Below the pieces are notes generated by a model, which had not been told where the DNA came from, ran no database searches, and was given only the letters and a program-made list of their open reading frames with translations. Made by a program: the position numbers and the translations under genes. Source: Penelope pileata (Eukaryota > Chordata > Aves > Galliformes > Cracidae). From it: 64,000 nucleotides of DNA. Numbering within the stretch: the stretch's first letter is position 1; each line of letters opens with the position of its first letter. The stretch lies in NCBI GenBank assembly GCA_013396635.1, contig WBMW01003203.1, forward strand, positions 279,025 to 343,024, written 5' to 3'. Below are positions 24,301 through 37,200 of the stretch, in pieces.

Positions 24301-27300
24301 GTGACAGGACTTGACTGCAGTTCTCCAGGCTGGACCTGAAAACAGACAGAAATCATAAACAGAACAAGGCTACTGGCCTGCTAATAAAGATGACATTCCT
24401 CAGGACCTGCATCCGACCCCTCACAGCCCCAAAGCCCAACAATCCCTAAGCTACCGGCTACTTCTGGCACCTCTCAAAACTCTGCCTTGGCCTCAAAGCT
24501 TCTCTGATGTTGACTTTGCTCTACTCACCTTGGAGAAAAAAGAATAGCTGCAAAACTTAACTGCAAAAAAAGAGCATTTTATTATAAGCTTCCCAACTAT
24601 CTTACTGAACAAAAACTAACTATAAGTTTCCAGCCTAGTAAGTTCATTCTAAATCCTCCTAAATCCTATCCATAGAAAAGTGAGAAAATACTTAGTATTG
24701 TACAAATACGGCATCACACGTATTCCCATACCAAATAGACTCACTGGAAAAGCAGTGTTCCAACACAGGCAGTGCACTACGCTGCCTAGTTGAAGGAACT
24801 GAACTGGCTGACTGAACTGGTGACAAACAAAAGAACACTGCTCAGATTACTGCAATCCCATTACTGGTATATGACTCTAACACTTCAATGTTGTCACGTG
24901 CATACTGTAACCCTCATGTAGTGACAGATTTCTTTAAAACAGCTTGACATAGAAATAGCTGAGATTAAGCCAAACAAACTCTTGCTGCTAAAACTGTCAA
25001 GTAAGCTTTCCCAAGCTTCAGGAAACTTAAAGCTTTATAGCAAAAATTTTTTTTAGTTAGATACAAAACAAGCCAATTTCACAACATTCACTTTTGTATC
25101 AAGTTTTATTTTCTTTCCTCAAACTGCTCAACAAACAAATCTGTTTCTAACCTTGCAAAATGACTGCAAGCTTACACTGCTTTTTCCAATCAGGATCTAC
25201 CAGTACCTGTGCAGCACTGTTAACTCTTTCTTTAAAAAGGAACCATTAGCTCTAATCTCAAATAAAGATTAAGCTAGCTTATTTCAAGCCATGTTCCCAC
25301 TGTGTGTCACATACTTACTAACTGCAGAACACCTGTAACATTTGTTCCAACATAAGAAGCACAAGTGTGCACAGTATTGTAGATGACTTCCAAGGATTAA
25401 TAAACAACTGAGCTTAACCCAGAATAAATTTCTATTAAACTATATACTGTAACCTAACTTTCTACACATGCAGATATTTTTGCATGCAAAATCTTGTTAC
25501 GAGGAAATGCGATCAACTTCATATAACTGAAATCTTAACAGCTTGAAGAATTATTAGTCCAGATCAAATTACTGCAGAAAAAAAAGTCATGAACAGTACT
25601 ACACAAAAAAAAATCTCAGTAATAGTCAAAATTAGTGCCCACATACTTCCATTACCTCATTCCTTTTCCTGGTGTTACATCTGCTCTTCAACTGCCTCTT
25701 CAGATCTTGAGGTTGACAGCTTCAGCTTTGACCAGCAATACACAGCAAGTCACGGCTATCCCAAGCCCAAATATGATGCCGATGGTTTCTTCTGCAAACT
25801 GTTACCCTCTTGGGATCACTTTTACATTTGCTCATGCAGGCGCAACACTTGGCTCTTTCCCCTTCTGTCTGCACATTCACCATTACATAATTTTACTGCA
25901 CAAGGTGCATTGCACATTACTTGTTCCCTTCCAAGCTGGTTTTGTCTAAAGCCAAGCCTGCATTTCTTGAAGGGTGAGCAGTTTGCAACCTATGGGTTTC
26001 CACTGCCAGTCTGTGCCCTGTTGACATCCCAAGTACTCCTCAGTACTGCAACCCATGCCGTATCTCAAGGCCCCTCCCAGCACACCAGAACTGTATTCCA
26101 TTCATGTCATAAATACCCCATTCTACACAAAATAAACACCCACTGCTACTGGCTATACAAAAGCTGCATGTACACGGTCCAACGACAAGTACATGTAAAA
26201 AATTTAATCATAACCATCCAGTCATTAACAATCTGCTTTTACAGCTAAACAAAATAAAACTTCAGCTGAGCCAATTCAAGCTCAGATAAATCAAACCTGA
26301 TAAATCTCAGACCTGCGGCTATGTTGAGAGAACTCAAAGCTGATTACCTATCACTCCCAATACTTGGGCTACAACTTAGATAGACAAACTCACCTCCTCC
26401 TTTCCCTCATGACATACACATTTGAAACAGACATTACTAGACATGATTTTCACTACCAAAAAAAAAAAAATCTGCAAAAAACAAATTACCAAATGCTACT
26501 GTTCTGAAACAGAATTTCCTGCTGCTGTATATATAGAACTCTCCTGTTTACTATCAAATTTGAGATCTATGCAGTCAGCTATTTCTCAGTTATGAAATAA
26601 ATTCTAGAGAACAGATTTAAGTACATTACAGGAAACCAAATCTGAAATTAAATTCTGATTCATAGTAACAGCATCTTGACAAGACGGTACCTCATCTATG
26701 CCTTTAAATATATATCCAAGAACCTGATGAGGCCAATGAGTGTCAGAATGAAAATACTTGCTGCACAAGTCTATAGAAATCTATTCAATGTTATGATTAA
26801 TAATGATATTTTCAATGAAAAGTACATGTTTAAGATGTCCGTCCTGCTTCCCCTCCCTGCAGTGGAAAGTTTTCCATTCTAGTTAAACAGTCAGAGCCAT
26901 TTCCTCAGAGACTAAGAAATTGCAACTGTAGGACAGACCCTTTGCCCAGGAAGAGCTTGCTTCAGGTTTCCTTTGGTTGACAATTTTACCCTCCCCCACT
27001 AGAAGCAAGCTGGGAAATTTGATTAGCATTGTTATTTTGGAAGAGACAGTTTTGACTGTAAAGACAACCAAAAAGCAATCTAGTGCCACCTGCATTTTAT
27101 GATGGCTTTGAATTTCCCCACTCCATGCAGTAACATCCTAACATCAATTTCAAAACATCTAGTCAGTACGTTTCAGTTTTGTCCTTCTATAGCTATTGCA
27201 GGATATCAGATCTGACAAAGCAATTCAGTTGCTGGTCCAAACTCTGATCAAGCTTCTCTAGCTGTGTGAACAGACAATCCAGCTCCAATCTTGCAGTTAA

Positions 27301-27544
27301 CATGAAATTAATCAAGTGTTACGTTGAACAACAGGAGCTTATACCCTACGTAACAGTAAAACTAAATTCCAAATTAGATCTCAGGTTTTTTTCCATACAT
27401 ACGGATTTCAAAATCTGCCCAAACTGAAAGAAATGTCAGTCTAGCATAGCAGTATATGACTGACCCAAAACTATTAAAACACCACCTATACCAAATATCC
27501 TTTATCAGCATGAAAGAGTACTTAAATAAACTTCAATTTCTTAC

Positions 27545-27843
27545 AAAACAGACTTCAACCACTACAGTCTTTATTTGTGAACATCCCAACCTCGTAGATG
27601 TTATAAAAATAAACCATTATTTAATAATCAGTCATTTTTACCATACAGTTTTCTTTTTTTAAACAAAAAGGATACAGAAAAAATAGCTTTCTGTGGACAT
27701 CCCACAAAGTATCAAACTCTGCATTTGTTCTATTCTTGCAGAAAAAAAAAAGTGAACCATCTCCCAAATCAGGGGATGAGGTCTTAGCAACCGGTTCTTC
27801 CTCCCCTTAAGCCGCAATGCTCTGTATGTGCATTTCTAGAAAC
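27545..27843 (-). other. NAF1: probable NAF1 3' UTR
   Basis: From the stop down to the likely cleavage zone just past the AATAAA at 27575-27570 on the minus strand. An ATTAAA variant lies earlier at 27625-27620. The end point is inferred from sequence only; longer alternative 3' ends cannot be excluded. Confidence 0.4.
27570..27575 (-). terminator. candidate NAF1 poly(A) signal AATAAA
   Basis: A canonical hexamer on the minus strand lies 270 bases after the NAF1 stop. It is followed within 10-35 bases by a GT-rich stretch (GTAGTGGTTGAAG then GTCTGTTTTGT) of the kind that forms a downstream element. Cleavage would be expected near 27545-27560. Confidence 0.45.
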
Positions 27844-28262
27844 TCAGTAAGGCCTGAACTGAGAAGGATGGCTATCTGGAGGAGGTGGAGGAGGCGGCTG
27901 TGGAGGCGGCAGAAACGGGTACGAGGAGTTGTACATGTTTGGGCCTGTCCAAAGCATATTTGGATTTGAAGGCGGAAGGTGAAACTGATGCATCTCATTA
28001 ACAGAGCCAAAAACTGGAGGAGGAAACGGGTACTGCTGCATCATTGGATTTTCTTTTCTATGAGGTTGTGGAAACACTGGAGACTCCTGATGCATTCTGC
28101 TGCCGGATGAGTACAGCTGTGGTGGTCTAATTGGTGGTCCTGAAAATCCTGGAGGGCCTGATGGAGAAGGAAATGGATCCCTGGAGAACCTTCTGCCATG
28201 GTGCCCCCTTGAATAACTTGAGACAGGCTGTTGTGCTGATTGATGAGGTCCTTTATAGTTAC
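27844..28262 (-). CDS. NAF1: NAF1 terminal coding exon 8 (proline-rich tail)
   Basis: The acceptor is TTATTTTTAAG. The exon encodes a disordered tail: Ser/Arg/Gly-rich at first, then PSPSGPPGFSGPPIRPP, QQYPFPPPVF, a PPPQPPPPPPP run and a C-terminal FRPY before TGA at 27846-27844. Pro-rich C-termini with short aromatic motifs are known in vertebrate NAF1. The segment that follows exon 7 in mammals is shorter here, which may be real divergence or a missed small exon. Confidence 0.92.
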
Positions 28263-31200
28263 CTTAAAAATAAAGCAACAAAACCAGTTTCAGTATTTTG
28301 AAAGTTTAAGTTTAGTCCTCACAAATCTTTCAAGATTCTCTTTCGTCTTCAAATACAAACATACATGCCTAACCTGTACTGAGAAACTTACAACTGGATA
28401 CAGAGGAGTATCAGTTAAAATTGTGCATAAAGCTGAAGTCAAGGAAATCTGAAGAGTATTCTTTTCAACAATAATACTTCAACAATAATACTAGCAAATA
28501 AAACAAAAAAATACTGACAAGTCTACTGTTTACAAACTCACCCTGATTTACTACAGCAGTACAGAAAGAATGATTGCAAATTCAGTCATTAAAAAGGACA
28601 TCCCATGTTTTCATGTTTATTTACAGGCATTTTCCTCTATTAAAAATCATGAGAACACTCCAACTGCAAGCATTCTGAAGCTTCAGTTTAAAACAAGATT
28701 TAGAAGGAACACATTTTAAAAGTCAAGCTAAACCAGCAGTTCTTACTTTTTATCTTAGTTTTTCAAGTTTTCATTCAGCTGCAAATTGCAATTGGACTTA
28801 ACCAGTATAAAGCATGTAAGGATCTTTCCTTACACATCTTCCAAAATTTCTGTGGTGTTAGAACTCTCATGCTCAAACGCAGAAGGGTAAAATGCAGAAG
28901 TTATTTTAATTAAGTAGTTACTATAGAAAAATCCTAGAATCATAGAATGGTTCAGGTTGCAAGGGACCTTAGAGATCACCTTGTTCCAACCCCCCTGCCA
29001 TGGGCAAGGACACCTCCCACCACACCAGGTTGCCCAAAGCCCCATCCAGCCTGGCTTTGAGCACTTCCAAGGAGGGGGTATCAATGACTTCTCTGGGCAA
29101 CCTGTTCCAGTGTCTCACCACCCTCACAGGGAAGAATTCCTTCCTTATATCTAGTCTAAATCTACCCTCTTCCAGTTTATAACCATAAAAATTAAAAAAT
29201 TAAAATTAAAAAATTAAAAATACTGAAAGTTATCTTAGCAACAACTTATTATTCAAAACATACTTGGGAAGATAGAAACGACAGACAAAATCAGTTACCA
29301 TCTTTACAATGGCTTATCAAGCCTTCCACTGCACAAGTGATAAACAGCTTTCAGACGTGAGGAGGTCTAACAGCACACAAGAAATTATTTCAACTCAAAT
29401 TAACCAGAAAATTGCTCAGAGAAAAAAAAAAGGTAGGCTGTATCTTTAGCCAATTAACTTTCAGTATTTGCCTTATTTTTTTCCCCCTGTAAAGGTCACA
29501 ATATAAGCATACATTTAAGGTAAATAACAGATGCACTGCTACTTATACACATACTGTAAGAGTATCAGAATTGCAAAAGAACTACATGAAGATCACTGAA
29601 GTATTAAAAATGCTCCAGAGAGCTGCTAAGATATTCAAAAGGTTATAGAATTTACACAGAAACATGATCTCTAAAAGACCTCAGGGCTAAAAGCACAGAA
29701 GGTATACGTTAACTAGTGTCACAATAAAAATCAATGCATTTGGAGAACATAAGGACCCGATCCTTGGTGCTAGATTATGTGATGTATTTTCATCTTTAAA
29801 AAGCAATGTGTAAAAATGGTTGATTAGGACTGGGACCTGAGATTCCTGCAGTGCATCCAGGCCTCTGAGAAGTACTCCAGTTAAATTAGAGGACTGCTCT
29901 GGAAGTACCGCCTCCTACTTTATTCTGTTGGCCCACAGCATCAGAGGCAGATGTTGGTGGGATGGCAGCAGAGGCTGGAGCTTCCCACCCATCACCCGTT
30001 CCATGTTGTTGCCGTGTGACAGATCGCAGCAGAGGGGCACTCTGACACAGAAGTGCAGATGGAGCAAAGGTGTGTGTTTCCATGCAGAAACAATGGCATC
30101 CAGTGACATTCATCGACAGTGCTGAACGTTTCTGGAGATCAAACAGTAGATGTGAGCAGAGTGAGGCAGTGGGTACTGCACTTCACAACCGCTTTCACAG
30201 TGTCATTGCTGGAAGTCACCCCCACTGGTGAGGAATTTGACAAGCACAGCACGCAGGCTCTTGTTCACAGCTGGTGAAAATGCATAGCTAATGGTGGCAA
30301 CTGTGTTGAAAAAGTGTTTTGTAGCTGAGAATTTGCCCTATCAAACAGAGTTCCTGTGATCTTTGTATCTGTTGTAGTTTCCACGGAAATAAATAGGAGG
30401 CATCACTTGCAGAGTGACCCATGCACTTCAGCGAGTATTCCTGTTCTTTTTCCTCCTATCAAAGACTCTAACAAGGAGCCAATATTAATACATTGACAGT
30501 TATATGAAAATGCAACCACGTACAACCCCAGCTGAGAAGGAGTTTGTGTCGCAACTTGCCAGCTGTCACTGCTGCTGAATTCCACAGCCTGAAGTAAATC
30601 ACACACGATGCTGATTTTAAAGCACGTTATTTACAGAAAAACACAGCAACTCATAACCCATGCTCCCCTGACACGCTGAGGCAGTTCCTCTTGTTGTGTT
30701 CTCAGTTACATAAGGTAGTTCAGTAACAGCCTCAGCAAGCCCTAGGCAAATGCAGCTCTGCAATAAATTGGCAGAACAACAATATGGTAGAAAACATGCC
30801 ATATTCAACACAGAGAAGCAGAAACCAGGAGAGAAAATAACCATCAGCAACAAAAGGAGAGATTAACTGTACACAGAAGGAAACAGCTAACAGGACAGTT
30901 GCTGACTTCCCAGCTAAAGAGGTAAAGGGGTTCAGTGGGGGTGCCCTGTCTAGCAGCAGTACAAAGGAGAAGCAGTAAGCTCACAGCAGGAGTCAGTCTG
31001 AGAAACATCAATGGTGAAAAGCACTGCGCAGCAGAAATACAGCAGTCAGAAGAAGCAAGCTGGTACGTGAGCACAGTAAGAGAAAAGGAAGAGGAAAGGT
31101 GATGTGGGTCTGCAGCAGTTAAAAGGAGCGGTACAGAAAACGTAACAGGAGCAGTTAAGCATGAGAAGAGCTGGGATTTTTCAACCAAAATGGCCACCAT

Positions 31201-34200
31201 AAAGCAAGATGTTTTTGTCATTAGAGGCAGGAAGAAAAACACTGGAAGATTTGGTTATCTCAAAGCACAGCTGCACCTGCAGCCAATCTGTCAACAGCTG
31301 GAGAAAGAAACATGAAGAACACTGCATACTATGGAAAACCATACAGTTTAAACTACTACAGGTTTATCTAATGACTATGATGGATGAGAAGATGCTCCAA
31401 GCAGGCTAGACAAGTTATTCTAAAGAAAGGTATCAATAAGCCTTGGGTGAAGACAACCTTCCTTTTCACAGGCAGAGGAAGGAATTTCTCATTAAAGTTT
31501 TGCATCCTCTCAAGTCTCCAAAAAAAATGGGTTTCCAAACACCACACGTGGCCTTCCTCCCTATTTTCCCTGCACTCCAAGACTTAGAACGAACTTGGGC
31601 CGCAATGACCTCTGCAGTAAGCAAGCCACCAACGTCAAAAGGTGACAGCTGTTCTATGCTCTCACCATGTGTTAGCTGATACTGTCTTTAAGTCTCCTCT
31701 GAGAATTCTCCTGCTCGGTACTACTTCCCTTTTCACAGTTTAATGTTAAAAAACAAAAAACATTAACTGAATGAAAGCTCAAATTTTAAGATAGATATCA
31801 CTGTGTTTTTCAAACAGTTGAAGAGATGAAAGCATTCTCCCATAGTATTCACTCACCTGATGCGTTTGTATCTGCTTTGAGTTTCTTCCTTCCTTGACTT
31901 TGAGGCTTCTTCTTTTTCTGTTTTGCCTCTCTCTCCTTCTCATCATCACTGTAGTCTAAGGCCTGGTTAAAAAAAACATACAACAAAGCCACATAAAATA
32001 CAAATATTTGCATAGAGAATTTCAGTTCTATCAGTAAATTATTATTTAGAGAACAATCCATCCTTCAGAAAGAATATTAAGGATATTAACATTGCACTTT
32101 CCTATTTTGCATTCAAACATGTTCAGTTGGCTTCTCAACACAACCAAAAACATTGCACTCCAGATTTCCCACACAACAATCACACAACTCTCAATTATTC
32201 CTTCCGATGTTCTCAAAAACAGCAACATTCAAGCACTTAACACTTTTTTTTTAAATTGTCTTAAAGTTAGCAAGAAAAAAATTAAATATTGTGTAACATA
32301 TAAAAGATTCAAGCATAGTTTTCATGTACACCTTCCACAGCTTACTGCTGAAAGCACTACATGCAGGTAGCTCAACAGAAGCCTACCAAGGGTTCTATCT
32401 CACTTTTCCCAAGAAACCCCAAACAACAAGGAATTTATGCAGCTCTCACCAAGATCAAGAGGAAAAGAGCAGTATCTAAGTGAATCTCTGAGAAGCTGGC
32501 TAGTAATTATCAAGAAAAAGATTGCAGACGGGTGCAAGCTATATAAAGTGTGCACTAAGTAAATTATAAAATGGATTTTTTTTTAAATAATTGAAGATTA
32601 TTTTTATGACCAACGGTTAGATTTGACTCAACAGTTAAACTGACACACATTTGAATTTTGTCATATTTTTTATGCACTGACAATTGTAGACTAGTAAGAT
32701 TCTAATATTGTTCCTGTTAAACTTTCAATGGCAATGTTACTCCAAAAGAATTTTAAGTTCTGAAGAATGTAATCATTCACAACAGATTCAAGTTAGATTT
32801 AGCTCATGCTAAAATAAACCCTCACAGCAACACAAAAAGAACTGACTCCAAAACTTCCATGCAGCTCACCGCATCAGCTTGCCAGACAAGCTTCAGGATC
32901 AATTGCCAGCAGAAGGCTCTGAAAGAGTCTGGCTGCATGAGACAATTTCAAGCATCAGTAGCATAAAAGATAATCTGCACTGTTCTCAACAGTTACTGCC
33001 TTCAAAGCAAAAGCTGCTTTCTACCATCTCAACAGCTCTCAGTCTGGTTATCTTACTGTGAACCATAAATGTCCAGAGATTAGTCTAATTAAGGATTACA
33101 AGATGTGCATGTGTGCTGCTTTGTAGAAAACAACACATCTAACATCACAAAGTCAGAACAGACACAAAGGTGTCACAGAAAGCAACTAAGCTGACAACAT
33201 CCTTGCCAATCCCTTATTCCTTTCATATCATCTTGTGTTCCTGCAGCTCCCCGTACTTTCAGGTTCTCCTACTCAAAGACACTAGTACCATCTTAAAAGA
33301 AATCTTTCAATAAATACTAATCTTGGAAAAAGCAATGATTCTTTACCTGCAAAAGACTCGAGTGCTTCACTACATATAGCCAAACTCTGAAGTTATTCAG
33401 GCACTCACAAATTCAAATAAAGCATTTACATGCTTATCTCCTGCACAGCTTTAGAAATATGACTAAGAAACAAAGGAAGAGCTTACCATTAGCCTATACA
33501 CACATTTTCTATCACCAAAAAAACCTAAGACCAGCCAAAAGCACATGCAGTCTTTCAGTGCTCTATTAATCACATACCTACAGTGTCAATCTGTGTAATA
33601 CTTAATTCTCAGATGATGATTCTTGGTGAGATCATGTCTTCCCAAGAGAAGAAGGTAATCTACAGCCAGAACTGTCACACAGGCAGCCTTTGACAGAAGT
33701 TAACGCCTGCTCAGATCAATTCAACTTGGAGGAAGAGGGATTCAAAAATCCATTCTTCACATCATACTAGAAATAGCAACATTCTGGCCTGACAGACTGA
33801 TAAATCGTTACGGGACCTATCTTCAAGTGTTAGAAAAGCTTGTGTCACATCTCTCCTTCAAGCCAGAACAACTGGCCTGAGATAAAGAACATTGCTCAGA
33901 ACACAAAGGAAAGACACAAAAGCCCACCAAAAAAAAAAAAAAAATCCTTTCCTAGACTTTAGATTAAGAGGCATGTACTGAACGACTATCCTAACCATTC
34001 AAGCTTTCATAAAATTCAGAAAAATCAGCCAGACAGATCACTTCACAGTACTACTCAGGGCATCTAGGAATTTTAGCTATTTTGGATATGAAAGGCTTAA
34101 AGTAGAAATTGCAGAGTAAAACAGTGCAAGCTTTGAGCTTTCTAGCAAACCAACCTCATGAAAACCCATCAACACAACCATCAACATTTCAGTTCTTAAA

Positions 34201-37200
34201 GAAAAGACTAGTCATGAAAAGTATAATTCTAGTGGAGTTAAAGAGCACTGGACAGAAAACCTGGGTATCACTGGAGAAGAGATCCTACAGTAAGTGATGC
34301 CAAACAACAGCTAGGAGAATCTCTCAGAAAGCTAGCACTTTGTAGGAAAAAACAGTAGGGAAACCTTATCAAGGAGCCATTCACATAATGCAAGAGGAGG
34401 TGTAATGTTAATTTAACAGATCAACATCCAGCATTGTAGAGCATTAGGAGACCTTTAAACAGAGAGAATTGTTTATGGTAGGGTTAAAGACAAAACTACA
34501 GTGACAGAACAGAACGGACAAGAACTCCCTGCAGAAACAAAAGCTTTAGGCAAGGTGAAAGCACTGCTACTCAAAGTTGGTCATCCAAGTTGCCAAATGT
34601 ACTCTTGAAGAACTGGAGGAACTCAAAATAAAGATATACATACTCCCAAATGCAAAAAGCAAGTTGAAAAAAAGACAACTAGATCTCTCTACAGGGGCCT
34701 CTCCAACAAAAGCAGAGTGCCTTTGCAATGAAGAAAAACACAAGCTGCTAACTGGACAAATTCTGTGCAGAGTAACTACGTGTATTTCCTGTTAACAAAA
34801 ACAACTAAAGCTGTAGTTACTTCAGGTGGTGGTTCTTGGTCATTCTTCCAAGATGCATCTGACCCTTTTTCCCTAGAAGGAAAAAACAAAGACAATCAGG
34901 TAAAAGATGGTGCAAGCAGGCTATGAAATATTTCATGTGTGAGTTATATAGTAGCTACATATGCCAGGTTAAAAATAATTTATGGAAACTGTACTGTAGC
35001 AACTAGGGTAACACTTTCTTCAAGTTATCATATCTCCAGGATACACCGGGTGTTCCTTGTTTTCATTTGTAAACAAATATTAACCTGTGTCAACTTAGAA
35101 CTCCACTACTTAGGTCACTTGAAAAACTTTCCTCCGAGTGGACTGAATATTTCACATAGCTAACATTAAGCTTTTACCAACTCTCAATGTGTTCTCTTAA
35201 ACCCAAATTGCATTCTTGAATTGGGATAGTTCACTGCAACCTTCTGCTAACTGCAGTCACAAGATTTCTTATTCTTCTCTTTCACCTCTGTTTTCCAACC
35301 ACAACTTCAGTTTAAAACGACAAGGAATTTATCTAGAAGGACAGACTTCAGTATATCCACAACCAGGTGAGTTTGGAATCAAAGAAACAATTCCATTAAG
35401 ATGGCCTTAACTACGCAATGAAACTTCATCTATTTTGTTGTAAATATAAAATTAAAAAGAGAAGTCATTTAAGGATGAAAAAAAAGTTTCTTGCCCAACA
35501 ACCACCAGAACAAATTCTGAAGAAAATTCTGAATTTATTTCATCCACTGCTTTAAGAACTCCATTAAAAATGAAGTAAATTCTTTGATCGCTACCAACTT
35601 TGTGGAGCAAGTTTAACTTATACTGTTGAAGGCTGTAGAATTCATTCCTCCCAAATTTAATGTATTTTGGTCTGAAATGTCAAGACAATCCTTATTTACA
35701 CCAAGTATATAACATAATGCTGAAAACTATTACTTGCAGAACAGAGCCAAATCCTCATAAATAGCATTCTACATGATCAGTGCTCTAATTACCAAAGGTT
35801 GTTAGGCACTCAAGTTAGCAATATTGAAGTACCAGGCAGCCACTGACTCCAGGCAGCCCTTGACCTAAACACCCTGTAAGACAGCCCATGAGTGTGGGCT
35901 GAAGAGAGTATTGAACCTGAAGTTTAACTGTTCACCAGGCAGCTTCTCTCACTCTGCCAAAGCAGTCTCCACCATTTCAGCAAAACCAACGTTTTGCGTG
36001 CTTTGAGATACTTCATCATCTTCTGCAAAGAAGACAATAGCAATTCCTATATTTCTGCATTCAGATACTGTAAGATCTCAAAGTCTAAAAGGTGGCTCAG
36101 AGGAATCATGAAAATACATGAGCCTGTTTAGAATTATTTTGTGTTTCAGGCAATACAGGCAAAACTCCACAAATTATTTTTAGCAACAAATTATTTTGCA
36201 TTCAAGAAGTTTTAAAGTACCCACTGAATAATGACACTTCCATCTATTTGGCTATCAAGTCTTAGGCTCATTCATACCACTGCAACTTTGCACAATGCAA
36301 GCAGATTGCACGCCAGATTTCCCAAAGCTTCCAACTTCAGGTTTCTTTCAGACCTTAAGCCTGATTAGTTTCCTTTTCAAAGTAACACTGCAGTTTTGAG
36401 TAGCATTTCTAAAACTAACAAAAAGCAGAAATCCAAGTCTGCAAATCTGCAATCTGCTAAGGTCTGAAACCCTCCTGTGAAGCACTGACTGAAGCTCAAC
36501 TGTCCTATTGTCCGTGCTGCCTCGGTTTCTTTACACAGACATTATAGCAGAGACAAGATATCAAAATTCTTTATCTTTTTCCACTAGACAGGACCAGTCC
36601 TACCTGCCTTGTGAAAAGGCAGCCTCAACCCATATTACTAATTGTGTCACAAAAGCATAAGAACCTTGACTGAAAGAACACAGAAATAAGATTTTTCAGT
36701 GAAATACAACGTCACATTATTCAGAAATTCTAGATACTTCAGACTCCACGGGGGCTGACACTACTCATTTTTAATGCAAGGCAAGAAACAGCATCTGACA
36801 CGCTCTGCAGTCATGCTGCTAAGATGTACAAGCATGAAACTTCTTACCTAGTGCTCACTTTTGCACCATACATTACAGTGAAGTCCTACTGAACAGTAAG
36901 TAGTTCCCAAAACTACTTGCAAAACAAACTAACACACAGCTCTCCCCTCTGAGATGCTGAGCATGGCCTAAAGTTCCTGACCCAGTAAGCAGACTGAAGG
37001 CTGTGCAGTTACTGTGCTAAGCAACAAAGTTGAGTAGCACAAATCAAAGAGAAGCTGGCATCAAAACGCTGCAGAAAAACAAATAAGCCGCACAGTGAGA
37101 AAGCTGTTTTGGCCTTCACTAAAGTTGGAGGAAAAAGTTTAAACACTTATTGCTTCCACAGGATTAAAAAAACAAAAAAAAACCTCCTGCAGGGGCCACA

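Larger units (their letters stand above)
16246..27544. other. gene desert downstream of NAF1
   Basis: Eleven kilobases of AT-rich sequence with scattered A runs and no CR1 copy that I could see, in contrast to the rest of the window. A tandem pair of AATGATCAT lies at 16295-16312. The longest open frame (25589-26248, plus strand) has no recognisable domain. Confidence 0.55.

Noticed and set aside
25589..26248. 219-residue open frame on the plus strand, the longest in the window
   Set aside because: No domain, repeat or signal is recognisable, composition is that of translated AT-rich noncoding DNA, and a second frame overlaps it with equal openness.
30844..31242. 132-residue frame on the minus strand in NAF1 intron 7
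   Set aside because: It is Leu/Ser/Cys-rich low-complexity translation of a purine-rich strand, with no family match.
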